The position numbers and the translations under genes are program-made. A stretch of 64,000 bases of DNA from Microlunatus parietis (GTDB lineage Bacteria; Actinomycetota; Actinomycetes; Propionibacteriales; Propionibacteriaceae): NCBI RefSeq assembly GCF_013407955.1, contig NZ_JACCBU010000001.1, positions 3,348,001 through 3,412,000 of the forward strand, given 5' to 3'. Positions 44,787 to 53,491 of this stretch are shown in pieces (positions within the stretch are counted from its first letter, which is position 1; every line of letters begins with the position of its first letter). The notes under the pieces are model-generated. The model was given only the letters and a program-made list of their open reading frames with translations. It ran no database searches and was not told where the DNA came from.

Positions 44787-45793
44787 GGCGGGCCGTCCGG
44801 CAGGCCGCGCTCGGTGTAGATCCGGGCGATCACGTCCTCCAGCCGGGGCTCGACGACGGACAGGTCGACCACCGCGTGGGTTGCGGTGACGGCCGCGATC
44901 GCCTCCGGCGCCTTGATCTTGTCGGAGCGGAAGCGGAGCGTGACCCGGCGGTCGTTCCGGTCGACCTGTTCCAGCGACGGGACGTCGACGTCGTGCGGCT
45001 CGGCGAGCGTGACGACCAGGTCCCGGTAGGGCGCGTAGTGGGCCATCAGCTCGGCCAGCCCACCGTCGTAGAGCACCCGGCCGTGGTCGATCACGACGAT
45101 CCGGCGGCAGAGCCGCTCGACGTCCTCGAGGTCGTGGGTGGTGATCAGGATCGTGGTGCCGCTCTCGGTGTTGGTGTGACCAACGAACTCGCGGATCCGC
45201 TGCTTCGCGACGACATCCAGGCCGACCGTCGGCTCGTCCAGGAACAGCAGCCGGGGCCGGTAGAGCATCGCCGCGGCCAGGTCCCCGCGCATCCGCTGGC
45301 CGAGCGACAGCTGACGTACCGGAGCGTCCAGGAAGTCGTCCATCTCGAGCAGTTCGACCAGCTCCGCCTGGCGCCGGTCGCCTTCTCCGTTCGGCACGCC
45401 GTAGAGGTCACGGACGGCGCGGAACGACTCCCGCAACGGCAGGTCCCACCAGAGCTGGCTGCGCTGACCGAACACGACCCCGATCGTCGCGGCATTGGCC
45501 CGGCGCTCCCGGGACGGGTCGCGGCCGGCGACCGAGACCGTACCGGCGGTGGGAGTGAGGATGCCGGTGAGCATCTTGATCGTGGTCGACTTGCCCGCCC
45601 CGTTCGGGCCGAGGAACCCGATCAGCTCGCCTTCCATGATCGAGAACGAGATGTCGTCCACGGCCCGGATCACGTCCTGCTCCCGGTTGAGGAAGGTACG
45701 GATCGCGCTCAGCCGACCCGGCACCCGGCGGACCCGGCGGAACTCCTTGACCAGGCCGACGACATCGACCAGCGGACCCTCGTCGGACGCCAC
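44783..45793 (-). CDS. ABC exporter ATPase
   Basis: 336 residues, GTG start. Walker A is GPNGAGKSTTIKML, signature LSLGQRMRGDLAAAML, Walker B LLFLDEPTVGLD, H-loop TTHDLEDVERLC. The roughly 90-residue C-terminal domain is the usual accessory domain. It energises the two permeases downstream. The cargo is unknown; this three-gene pattern is common in actinomycetes for drug-type or lipid export. Confidence 0.94.
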   Translation of the reverse strand: MASDEGPLVDVVGLVKEFRRVRRVPGRLSAIRTFLNREQDVIRAVDDISFSIMEGELIGFLGPNGAGKSTTIKMLTGILTPTAGTVSVAGRDPSRERRANAATIGVVFGQRSQLWWDLPLRESFRAVRDLYGVPNGEGDRRQAELVELLEMDDFLDAPVRQLSLGQRMRGDLAAAMLYRPRLLFLDEPTVGLDVVAKQRIREFVGHTNTESGTTILITTHDLEDVERLCRRIVVIDHGRVLYDGGLAELMAHYAPYRDLVVTLAEPHDVDVPSLEQVDRNDRRVTLRFRSDKIKAPEAIAAVTATHAVVDLSVVEPRLEDVIARIYTERGLPDGPP

Positions 45794-45917
45794 CGGGCCA
45801 CCATGTCAAACGGAGTCTGCTTACGGCAACGAATTAAGCAGACGGGTCACGGGTTCCCGGGCGTGGCGGCGCGCCGCGGAACGTGCGGCCGCTGCGGGAC
45901 CGGATGAAGATCACGGG

Positions 45918-46916
45918 ATGCCCTATCGACTGGTGCCCACCGACCCCGAACCCGAACTGGTCCGCCGGATCACCCTGCTCCTGCTGGTACCCGACGGCGA
46001 CTGCCTCGTTCCCCTCGACGGCAGCCCGGCCCTGTGCACCGGCGACGTCGCCGACGGCGAGCACTGGCTGCTCGACACCGCGCTGCGGGTGCCGCTGCTG
46101 ACCCACGGCGTCCGGACCCAAGGCCTGCACACCGTGGCCGTCAGCGAGCTCGACCCGGCCGATCCGGCCGCCGGCCTGCAGCTGTACGGATTCGCGGTCG
46201 GAGCACCGTACCGAGGACAGCGGGAGTTTCGCGAGGTGCCGCTGGAACAGCTGACGCCGGACCGGCTGGCCGCGCGGCTGGCGGCGGCCGGCGACGCGAC
46301 CGCGGCCCGGTTCGTCGTCGACGCCGCCGAGGCACGGCGGACCCAGACCGACGAGAGCACCGCGGCCGACAACCTGCGCCTGCTGCAGGCGGCCTACCTG
46401 CGGGCGGACACGCCGTGGGGCCAGTCCGGGAACGGCGGCACGATCGAGGACTGGGAGCGCAGCCGGCGGCCGGTCGCCGACGCGATCGAGCGGGACGGGA
46501 CGTTCCTCGACGTCGGCTGCGCCAACGGTTTCCTGATGGAGTCGGTGCAGAAGTGGTGTGCCGAGCGAGGGCTCGCCGTCGAGCCGTACGGCGTGGATCT
46601 TGGGCCGGAGTTGATCAAGCTCGCTCGGGCCCGGCTGCCAGGGTGGGCGGACCGGCTCTGGGTCGGCAACATGCAGACCTGGACCCCGCCGGCCGGACTC
46701 CGCTTCGACACCTTGCAGGTCCGGCCCGACGCCGTCCTGCCGAACCGCCGAACCGCGCTGCTCGAGCACCTTCGTGATCACGTCCTGGTCGACGGCGGCC
46801 GGCTGATCGTCACCCTGGCCGAGCCCGGCCCGAACGGAACCGCACCCGCCCTGCTGGAACGCTCCGGCTTCACCATCACCGGCTCCGCTGGGCACGTGGC
46901 CTGGGCCGACAGCTGA
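45918..46916 (+). CDS. Class I methyltransferase with unassigned N-terminal domain
   Basis: 332 residues from ATG 45918. Residues 1-145 resemble a NUDIX-like beta fold (LLLLVPDGDCLVPLDG) but lack the GxxxxxEx7REUxEExGU box. From about 165 a class I SAM fold follows: FLDVGCANGFLMESVQKW (motif I), VEPYGVDLGPELIKLAR (motif II). There is no substrate clue. Confidence 0.78.
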   Translation: MPYRLVPTDPEPELVRRITLLLLVPDGDCLVPLDGSPALCTGDVADGEHWLLDTALRVPLLTHGVRTQGLHTVAVSELDPADPAAGLQLYGFAVGAPYRGQREFREVPLEQLTPDRLAARLAAAGDATAARFVVDAAEARRTQTDESTAADNLRLLQAAYLRADTPWGQSGNGGTIEDWERSRRPVADAIERDGTFLDVGCANGFLMESVQKWCAERGLAVEPYGVDLGPELIKLARARLPGWADRLWVGNMQTWTPPAGLRFDTLQVRPDAVLPNRRTALLEHLRDHVLVDGGRLIVTLAEPGPNGTAPALLERSGFTITGSAGHVAWADS

Positions 46917-46964
46917 TCGACTAGTGTCGCTCTGGATTTTCGCCGGTTGAGTGAGGGGTTCAGC

Positions 46965-49499
46965 GTGCAGGGTTCGGTTGTGTCGGTCGAGGAGCGGATC
47001 GCCGAGGAGCTCGGGGTCGGGGTGGGCCAGGTTCGGGCGGCGGTGGCGTTGCTCGACGAGGGGTCGACGGTGCCGTTCATCGCCCGGTACCGCAAGGAGG
47101 TCACCGGCGGGCTGGACGACACCCAGCTGCGGACGCTGGAGGAACGGCTGCGCTACCTGCGCGAGCTGGACGACCGGCGGCAGGCGATCCTGGAGTCGAT
47201 CGAGGCCCAGGGCAAGCTGGACGACGACCTCCGGCAGCGGATCCAGGCGGCCGACACGAAGGCCCGGCTGGAGGACCTCTACCTGCCGTACAAGCCGAAG
47301 CGGCGGACCAAGGCGATGATCGCCCGCGAGGCCGGGCTGGAGCCGCTGGCCGACGCGCTGCTCGGCGACCCGACGCTGGAGCCGGTGGCGACCGCGGAGG
47401 CGTACGTCGATCCGGCGAAGGAGGTGGCCGACACCAAGGCCGCGTTGGACGGGGCCCGGGCGATCCTGATCGAGCGGTTCGCCGACGACGGCGACCTGAT
47501 CGGCGAGCTGCGGGAGCTGCTCTGGCAGAACGGCCGGCTGGTCTCGACCGTGCGGGACGGCAAGGCCAAGGAGGGCGCCAAGTTCTCCGACTACTTCGAC
47601 TTCTCGGAGTCGTTCACCACACTGCCGTCGCACCGGATCCTGGCCCTCTACCGGGGCGAGGCCGAGGACGTGCTGGCGATCCAGATCGCCCAGGACGAGG
47701 GCGGCGATGATCAAGCTCAGAGCCGGTACGAGAAGATCATCGCGGGTCGGTTCGGCATCGGTGATCAAGGTCGCGCGGCGGACGCCTGGCTGGTCGGCGT
47801 GGTCCGCTGGGCCTGGCGGACCAAGATCATGATCACGCTCGGCATCGACATGCGGATGCGGCTGCGGCAGCACGCCGAGGAGGAGGCGGTCCGGGTCTTC
47901 GCCGCCAACGTGAAGGACCTGCTGCTCGCCGCACCGGCCGGCACCCGGGCCACGCTGGGCCTCGATCCGGGATTCCGGACCGGCGTCAAGGTGGCCGTGG
48001 TGGACCGGACCGGCAAGGTCGTCGCCACCGACGTGATCTATCCGCACGTGCCGAAGCACCAGTGGGATCAGTCGATCGCCACGCTGGCCGGGCTGGCCAA
48101 GGCGCATCAGGTCGAGCTGATCGCGATCGGCAACGGCACGGCGTCTCGGGAGACCGAGAAGCTGGCCGCCGAGTTGATCAAGAAGCACCCGGAACTCGAA
48201 CTGACCAAGGCGGTCGTCTCCGAGGCCGGTGCATCGGTCTATTCGGCGTCGGCGTACGCGTCGGCTGAGCTGCCCGAGCTGGACGTGTCGCTGCGCGGCG
48301 CGGTGTCGATCGCCCGCCGGCTGCAGGACCCGCTGGCCGAGTTGGTCAAGATCGACCCGAAGTCGATCGGCGTCGGCCAGTATCAACATGATCTTGGTGA
48401 GCTGGCCCTGTCCCGGTCCTTGGACGCGGTGGTCGAGGATTGCGTGAACGCGGTCGGCGTCGATCTCAACACGGCCTCGGTGCCGCTGCTGACCCGGGTC
48501 TCCGGGATCACCTCCGGGCTGGCCGAGAACATCGCCGCGCACCGTGATCAACACGGGCCGTTCCGGTCCCGGGCGGCGCTCCTCGAGGTGGCCCGGCTGG
48601 GTCCGAAGGCGTACGAGCAGGCGGCCGGGTTCTTGAGGATCAGCGACGGCGACGACCCGCTCGACTCGTCCGGCGTGCATCCGGAGTCGTACCCGGTGGT
48701 GCGGCGAATCCTCACCGCGACCGGGACCGAGCTGAAGACCCTGATCGGCAACGGCTCCGCGCTGAAGTCGGTCAAGGCCGCCGACTTCACCGACGAGCGG
48801 TTCGGCCTGCCCACGGTGACCGACATCCTGGCCGAGCTGGAGAAGCCCGGCCGGGACCCGCGGCCCGCGTTCCAGACCGCCGAGTTCGCCGACGGTGTGG
48901 AGACCCTGGCCGACCTGACCCGCGGCATGATCCTCGAGGGACAGGTGACCAACGTCGCCGCGTTCGGCGCGTTCATCGATATCGGCGTGCACCAGGACGG
49001 CCTGGCCCACGTCTCCGCGCTGTCGAAGAACTTCGTCAAGGACCCGCGCGAGGTGGTCAAGCCGGGCGACCTGGTCAAGGTGAAGGTGCTCGACGTCGAC
49101 CACGACCGGAAGCGGATCTCCCTCACCCTGCGCCTGGACGACGACCTGGACGCCGAGCCGGGCGAGGCCAAGGCGGGCGGCGGCGCCAAGCCGGGCGGCA
49201 GCGCCAAGCCGGGCGGCAGCGCGAGGCCGGGCGGCGCGAAGCGCGTCCGAGCCGGGCAGGGCGAGCGCAAGCCGCGCGAGGGCAAGCCGGCCGAGGGCAA
49301 GCCGGCCGACGGCAAGTCGCGCGACGGCAAGCCGGGCGAGGGCAAACCCGGCGGGGCGGCGCGGGGAGACCGGAAGTCCGGCGGCGACCGGAACGGGCGG
49401 CAGGGCCGCGGTGGCCGGCCGAACCAGCGGCGTGAGGAGCGCGAGCCACAGGGCGCGATCGCCGACGCCTTCCGCCGCGCCGGCTACACCGGCCGCTGA
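46965..49499 (+). CDS. tex: Tex-family transcription accessory protein
   Basis: 844 residues from GTG 46965, chosen for its GAGGGG seven bases upstream. Domains are the N-terminal helical Tex region (VPFIARYRKEVTGGLDDTQLR), a YqgF-like RNase H fold (TLGLDPGFRTGVKVAVVD), helix-hairpin-helix motifs (VSGITSGLAENIAAHR), then an S1 RNA-binding domain (GMILEGQVTNVAAFGAFIDIGVHQDGLAHVS). About 110 C-terminal residues are a low-complexity Lys/Gly/Pro tail with repeats such as AKPGGS and GKP. Tex binds RNA and affects transcription and stress fitness. Confidence 0.95.
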   Translation: MQGSVVSVEERIAEELGVGVGQVRAAVALLDEGSTVPFIARYRKEVTGGLDDTQLRTLEERLRYLRELDDRRQAILESIEAQGKLDDDLRQRIQAADTKARLEDLYLPYKPKRRTKAMIAREAGLEPLADALLGDPTLEPVATAEAYVDPAKEVADTKAALDGARAILIERFADDGDLIGELRELLWQNGRLVSTVRDGKAKEGAKFSDYFDFSESFTTLPSHRILALYRGEAEDVLAIQIAQDEGGDDQAQSRYEKIIAGRFGIGDQGRAADAWLVGVVRWAWRTKIMITLGIDMRMRLRQHAEEEAVRVFAANVKDLLLAAPAGTRATLGLDPGFRTGVKVAVVDRTGKVVATDVIYPHVPKHQWDQSIATLAGLAKAHQVELIAIGNGTASRETEKLAAELIKKHPELELTKAVVSEAGASVYSASAYASAELPELDVSLRGAVSIARRLQDPLAELVKIDPKSIGVGQYQHDLGELALSRSLDAVVEDCVNAVGVDLNTASVPLLTRVSGITSGLAENIAAHRDQHGPFRSRAALLEVARLGPKAYEQAAGFLRISDGDDPLDSSGVHPESYPVVRRILTATGTELKTLIGNGSALKSVKAADFTDERFGLPTVTDILAELEKPGRDPRPAFQTAEFADGVETLADLTRGMILEGQVTNVAAFGAFIDIGVHQDGLAHVSALSKNFVKDPREVVKPGDLVKVKVLDVDHDRKRISLTLRLDDDLDAEPGEAKAGGGAKPGGSAKPGGSARPGGAKRVRAGQGERKPREGKPAEGKPADGKSRDGKPGEGKPGGAARGDRKSGGDRNGRQGRGGRPNQRREEREPQGAIADAFRRAGYTGR

Positions 49500-49880
49500 C
49501 CGCGGATCACCCGCGACGATCTGCTCGAAGCGGGAGCAGCCGGCGAGCTGGGGCCGATCCGGCCACGAGATCGCCGTTGCGTCCGATGTTGAGCGGGATG
49601 CGGCGCGGCTGCACCGGCCGAGCGCTGCTACGCCGCATGCGGCGCGAACCCGGGCCACGCCATCGCGCACGAGCATCGACCGGACGTCTTGACCTCGATT
49701 TCGGCCGGATCTGCCGGTCAAGGCGTCCGCTCAGTGCCTCAGTCCAGTTGGCGGACTCCGGCCAGGGCCCGCACCGGCATCCCGCGCCGAGCGGTCGGGT
49801 CCGCAGGCGCCGGCCCGGTTCGACGCTGCGGTCCGGATCACCTGGTCACGGTGCCCGAGGTCACCGGGGAGGATCCCGCC
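49500..49880. other. Non-coding stretch after tex
   Basis: GC-rich, with several short dyads (for example CTTGACC near 49688 and GGTCAAG near 49717). No frame resembles a protein. Confidence 0.5.
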
Positions 49881-50209
49881 GCGAACTGAGCCTGTTGCGG
49901 AGTGGTGCGCAAGGGCGTTGCAGGTCGGATCGGGCCCGGTGCCGGGCGGTCCGCCGTCGAGCGTGTGGATGGTCAAGGTCTCGTCCTGGCCCAGGTGACA
50001 CAAATCGGCAATGGAACAGGTCTTGCAATCGATTCCACGGCCTACGGGCAGTGGTTGCATTGCAGATTTGTGACACCACCACCTGCCTGGACGGGCACGA
50101 ACCGGACAGGAAACGCAGGGTCGGAAGCCGCTCGCGTTGAGGGCTCAGGTCGGCGCCGTCCGGCCGATGCAGCCTGTCGCCGCGCGAATCTGCAACAGGC
50201 TCAACTCGC
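49881..50209. repeat. Nested inverted repeat of about 330 bp
   Basis: Outer arms GCGAACTGAGCCTGTTGC (49881-49898) and 50192-50209 match at 16 of 18 pairs. Inner arms CACAAATCGGCAATG (about 49999-50013) and the complement around 50058-50073 match at all but one or two positions. The units GATTTGTG and TTGCAGATT recur. This could be a remnant of a mobile element or an extended RNA hairpin. Confidence 0.6.
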
Positions 50210-50310
50210 GGCTCAGCCTCCCTTCACCCTGCCCGACCCGGCCGAATGGGTCCGAGACGCCTGAGCTTGCCATCCTTGGTCCCGACCCTTCCGCCTTGCC
50301 CTCACCCACC

Positions 50311-50380
50311 GACCGGTCACGTCTGCAGCGACACGCCGCCCAAACGCCTGCTTTTGTGACCGGTCGGCGGTTCTTTCAGG
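50311..50380. repeat. 70 bp repeat ending on a stop codon, copy 2
   Basis: Same layout as 31334-31403: GACCGGTCAC, a CGACACGCCGCC core, then GTGACCGGTC and TCAGG, where TCA is the stop of the HIT-like gene. Confidence 0.88.
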
Positions 50381-51245
50381 GGCGGTTGGGGGAGAGGTAG
50401 GCGGCTAGGCGCTGGTACGGGTTCACGGGCTCGGTGGCCGAGCGGCCGTAGACGTGCAGGTGGACGTGCGGGGTCTCCTGGCGGGCGTGGATGCCGTCGT
50501 TGGCGAAGCCGCTGAGGCCGGTCGAGCCGGAGCCGAGGCGGAACTGGGCCAGTGATTCGATCAGCCGGGCGGACAGGGAGACGACCTCGGAGGGTTCCAG
50601 GTCGCGCAGGCTGACCACGTGCCGGAGCGGCAGCACCAGCACGTGCGGATCGATCAGCACCCGGCGCGGCCGGATCACCCGGACGTCGCGGCTGCGCCAG
50701 CGTTCCTGATCGGTGAGCACCGAGCCCGTACAGCCGTCGCAGAGGTTGCCCTCCGGGGCCTCGATGGTCAGCGGTTCCGGCGGCAGGGACAGTTCGTGGC
50801 GGAGCCGTTCGACGAGTTCCGGGTCGGGCCGGGCGGGCAGCCGGACCCGCCGGGGCAGGGCCATCGCCCGGACCGGGCTGATCAACTCGCCAGGCCGGCG
50901 GCCGAACACGTGGATCGCGCAGCCGGCACCCGGAACCGGGTCGGGTTCGCCGATCCCTTCCGAATCCGGCTGCCAGAGCACCGAAAAGCTGATCATGAAG
51001 CCGGAGGAACCGAAGATCCGGTGCAGCACCGAGGTCGCAGCGCGGTAGGCGTCGATCAGGTCGGCCGCCTCGCGCTCGTTCAGGGAGTCGACTCGACCTA
51101 CGGATCGGACCAGGACCAGATGGGACTCGACCACCCGGACCGTGGGCACAACGATCCGCCAAGTGCCGAATTCGGCAACGGTTTCCGGGCGCACCCGAAC
51201 AACCGTAGCGTTCCCGGTGCGCTGGCGTACCGCCAGGTTCCGCAT
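50376..51245 (-). CDS. HIT-superfamily (GalT-like) protein
   Basis: 289 residues. The HIT triad is ETPHVHLHVYGR near residue 260 (HxHxH). The N-terminal part includes the paired cysteine/histidine positions of GalT-type nucleotidyltransferases (NLCDGCTGSVLT). It probably acts on nucleotide-sugar or dinucleotide substrates. Divergent from the AbrB gene. Confidence 0.83.
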   Translation of the reverse strand: MRNLAVRQRTGNATVVRVRPETVAEFGTWRIVVPTVRVVESHLVLVRSVGRVDSLNEREAADLIDAYRAATSVLHRIFGSSGFMISFSVLWQPDSEGIGEPDPVPGAGCAIHVFGRRPGELISPVRAMALPRRVRLPARPDPELVERLRHELSLPPEPLTIEAPEGNLCDGCTGSVLTDQERWRSRDVRVIRPRRVLIDPHVLVLPLRHVVSLRDLEPSEVVSLSARLIESLAQFRLGSGSTGLSGFANDGIHARQETPHVHLHVYGRSATEPVNPYQRLAAYLSPNRP

Positions 51246-51285
51246 GATTTACATGTTATTCTTTGTATCTACTGCAGGAGGCTTC

Positions 51286-51570
51286 ATGGCCGAGGAAACC
51301 GGTGCCACCACCTACGGACCGGGCGGACGCGGGTTCTACGGCGCGGTGACGGTGAGTGAGCGGGGTCAGATCGTCATTCCCGCCCAAGCCAGACGCGATC
51401 TGAACATCCGGCCGGGCGACAAACTGCTGGTCCTCGGCGACCCGGCCCAGGGCCTCGCGCTGGCCACGCTCGACCGTCTGATCACCAACTGGCAGGGCCC
51501 GGCCGCAGTGCTGGAACAGATCGCCGAACATGCCCGCGATCCGAGACCGGAGGAGGAACCGGAACCATGA
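51286..51570 (+). CDS. AbrB/MazE-type DNA-binding protein
   Basis: 94 residues from ATG 51286 with AGGAGG about seven bases upstream. The SpoVT-AbrB fold is clear: YGAVTVSERGQIVIPAQARRDLNIRPGDKLLVLGDPAQGLALATLD. It overlaps the DUF418 gene by 4 bp and probably regulates it and itself through the AT-rich 51246-51280 segment. Confidence 0.9.
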   Translation: MAEETGATTYGPGGRGFYGAVTVSERGQIVIPAQARRDLNIRPGDKLLVLGDPAQGLALATLDRLITNWQGPAAVLEQIAEHARDPRPEEEPEP

Positions 51571-52721
51571 CCGACCTGGCCGCCCCGAGAATTCCCGTCA
51601 GCACCGGCCGCGCGCTCGCGCCGGATCTTGCTCGCGGCGGGATGCTCCTGCTGATCGCGATCGCGCACGCACCGCTGTTCGTGACCGACGTCGAGCGCGG
51701 CCCGGCGGCCGTCAACGAGACGCTCGGCGTCTTCCACCTGATCTTCGTCCACAATCACGCCCGGCCGCTGTTCGCCTTCCTCTTCGGGTACGCCCTCGTC
51801 CAGCTGACCTCCCGGCAACTGGCCAGAGGCAACGACTGGCCGGGGCCGCGGAAGCTGATCCGGCGCCGCGGCTGGCTCCTGGTCGGGCTCGGCCTGGCGC
51901 ACTTCCTGTTGCTGGTGCCGATCGACATCCTCGCCGCGTACGGTCTCGCCGGGATCCTGATCGCCGGCCTGCTCCGCGCGAAGGATCGGACCCTGCTGAT
52001 CGCGGCCGGGATCTCGCTGCTGCCAGCCACGGCGGTGACCGCGATGAGCCTGTGGCTCCCGCTCACCAACGGTGTCTCCTCGTACGCCAGCGGCAGCATC
52101 GCCGTCGGCGACCGGGACCTGCTGCAGTATCTGCTGGACCGCCTCCCCGGGCTGCCGTTCGGCCTGGTCTTCGGCACGCTGATGGTGCTGCCGCCGATGA
52201 TCTTCGGCATCTGGGCCGCCCGAAAGGGCTTCCTCGATCGGCCGGTCGACCATCGGGCGACGCTCGCGAGGTTCGCGGTGATCGGCACCGCGATCTCGGC
52301 CGCGGGCGCCCTGCCGGCGATCTTGATCGAGACCGGCTGGCTGGCGCGCGGCCCGGAGTTGATCATGGTCGCCTCGCTGCTGCAGCCGTTGACCGGCTAC
52401 GTCGGGGGCGTCGCCCTGGCCGCGATCCTGGCCTTGATCGCGGTCACCGTCGGTCGGCGGCCGGGGCCGATCACCGTGGCGGTGCAGGCCCTCGGCCAAC
52501 GTTCCCTGACGTTCTATCTGGCGCAGTCGGTGATCTTCCTCGTCGTCTTCGCCGGCTTCGACCTGCAGGACCACCTCGGGTTGACCGGCGCGACCGTGGT
52601 CGCCGTGATCACCTGGCTGGTCTCGATCGCGCTCGCCGAGCTGCTCCGCCGAACCGGACGCCGCGGCCCGGCCGAACATCTGCTCCGGCAGTGGACCTAT
52701 CCCAAGATCAACAAGGGATGA
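51567..52721 (+). CDS. DUF418 membrane protein
   Basis: 384 residues with about ten membrane segments. LARGGMLLLIAIAHAPLFV and the later QALGQRSLTFYLAQSVIF...TW are DUF418 landmarks. Function unknown. Coupled to an AbrB-type regulator. Its last 14 bp overlap the end of the hydrolase pseudogene. Confidence 0.88.
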   Translation: MTDLAAPRIPVSTGRALAPDLARGGMLLLIAIAHAPLFVTDVERGPAAVNETLGVFHLIFVHNHARPLFAFLFGYALVQLTSRQLARGNDWPGPRKLIRRRGWLLVGLGLAHFLLLVPIDILAAYGLAGILIAGLLRAKDRTLLIAAGISLLPATAVTAMSLWLPLTNGVSSYASGSIAVGDRDLLQYLLDRLPGLPFGLVFGTLMVLPPMIFGIWAARKGFLDRPVDHRATLARFAVIGTAISAAGALPAILIETGWLARGPELIMVASLLQPLTGYVGGVALAAILALIAVTVGRRPGPITVAVQALGQRSLTFYLAQSVIFLVVFAGFDLQDHLGLTGATVVAVITWLVSIALAELLRRTGRRGPAEHLLRQWTYPKINKG

Positions 52722-53306
52722 AGGCTCGCAGCTCGTCGGGCGGCATCATTCTGTCCTCCGGCGCCCAGATCACCAGCGCCGGCAGGCCGAGGCCGCCGGG
52801 GATCCGGGACAGTACGCCGAGCAGCCGGCCCGGCCGCCCGGGCGGGAAGTTGTCGAACGCCTCGCACGGCTTCAGCACCAGCCGGCCCACCCGCTCGGCC
52901 CGGCCGCGTTCGACGATCAGTTGCGCACGGCCCAGTCGTCGATCACCAGGAGGGTGGTGTCGAGCGGTGGCCGTAGCGAGCAGGTGCACGGGTGCGTGCC
53001 TCGGGGCGCACGAGGCGCGAAGGGGCTACTGGGCGTAACGCGAGCGACTCGCGTGCCGCGAGGCGCGTGCCCGGGTGCCGCGCAGTAGGTCACCGCTCGA
53101 CACCACCCTCCTACCGTGACGTCGGTCAGGTCGATCCGAGCGGCAGCGGCGGCGCCAGGCAGCGGTAGTCGGGCCCGAGTTCGGCGACCACCTTCCGCCA
53201 CACGCTCCGGCCGATCAGGGGCCCGTGCAGCCGGACCAGGCAGGGGTCCGGTGCCCCCGGTGTCGGAGTAGTCGAGCGTTCCGGCGCTCAGTTCGATCTC
53301 GGGCAT
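52708..53306 (-). pseudogene. Decayed alpha/beta hydrolase split by LIR3
   Basis: The start MPEIELSAGTLDYSDTGG is followed by a frame change, then LVRLHGPLIGRSVWRKVVAEL, then DLTDVTV. The coding text stops exactly where LIR3 begins (53111) and resumes after it (52949). It then continues through a frameshifted DDTGGAQL motif into VERGRAERVGRLVLKPCEAFDNFPPG. Two large deletions follow, leaving ALVIWAPEDRMMPP and LRAFIPC. The nucleophile elbow GxSxG is absent. Confidence 0.9.
52949..53111 (+). repeat. Long inverted repeat LIR3 (163 bp) inside a pseudogene
   Basis: Left arm 52949-53003, right arm 53059-53111, core 53004-53058. The outer 21 bp (GGAGGGTGGTGTCGAGCGGT and one more) pair perfectly. 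A central internal loop follows; the inner stem GGGTGCGTGCCTCG pairs with one A-to-G type pattern of G-U wobbles. The core GGCTACTGGGCGTAACGCGA matches that of LIR1. Confidence 0.85.
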
Positions 53307-53491
53307 GACCGGGATGCTTCCCGTACTGACTGCTCATCCGCCAGACCAACCGCTGCCCACCGTCCCCGGGCGCACCATCGGCCTTGCATTTGCGCAAGAT
53401 CGGCGCAGCCGTCCCCGTTCGGCCCCCGGGCCGCGGTCGAGCCGGTCGATACTGTCGGGCGCAGGACGTCAGGGACAGGGAGGACGCAGCA

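Noticed and set aside
45834..49721. 1295-codon open frame on the minus strand opposite tex and the methyltransferase
   Set aside because: Low-complexity Arg/Gln/Gly-rich translation without motifs; antisense to two well-supported genes. Long antisense frames are expected at this GC content.
49731..50060. Cys-containing peptide gene on the minus strand (CKTCSIADLC)
   Set aside because: It lies entirely in a nested inverted repeat, has no ribosome site or export leader, and its tail is low-complexity.
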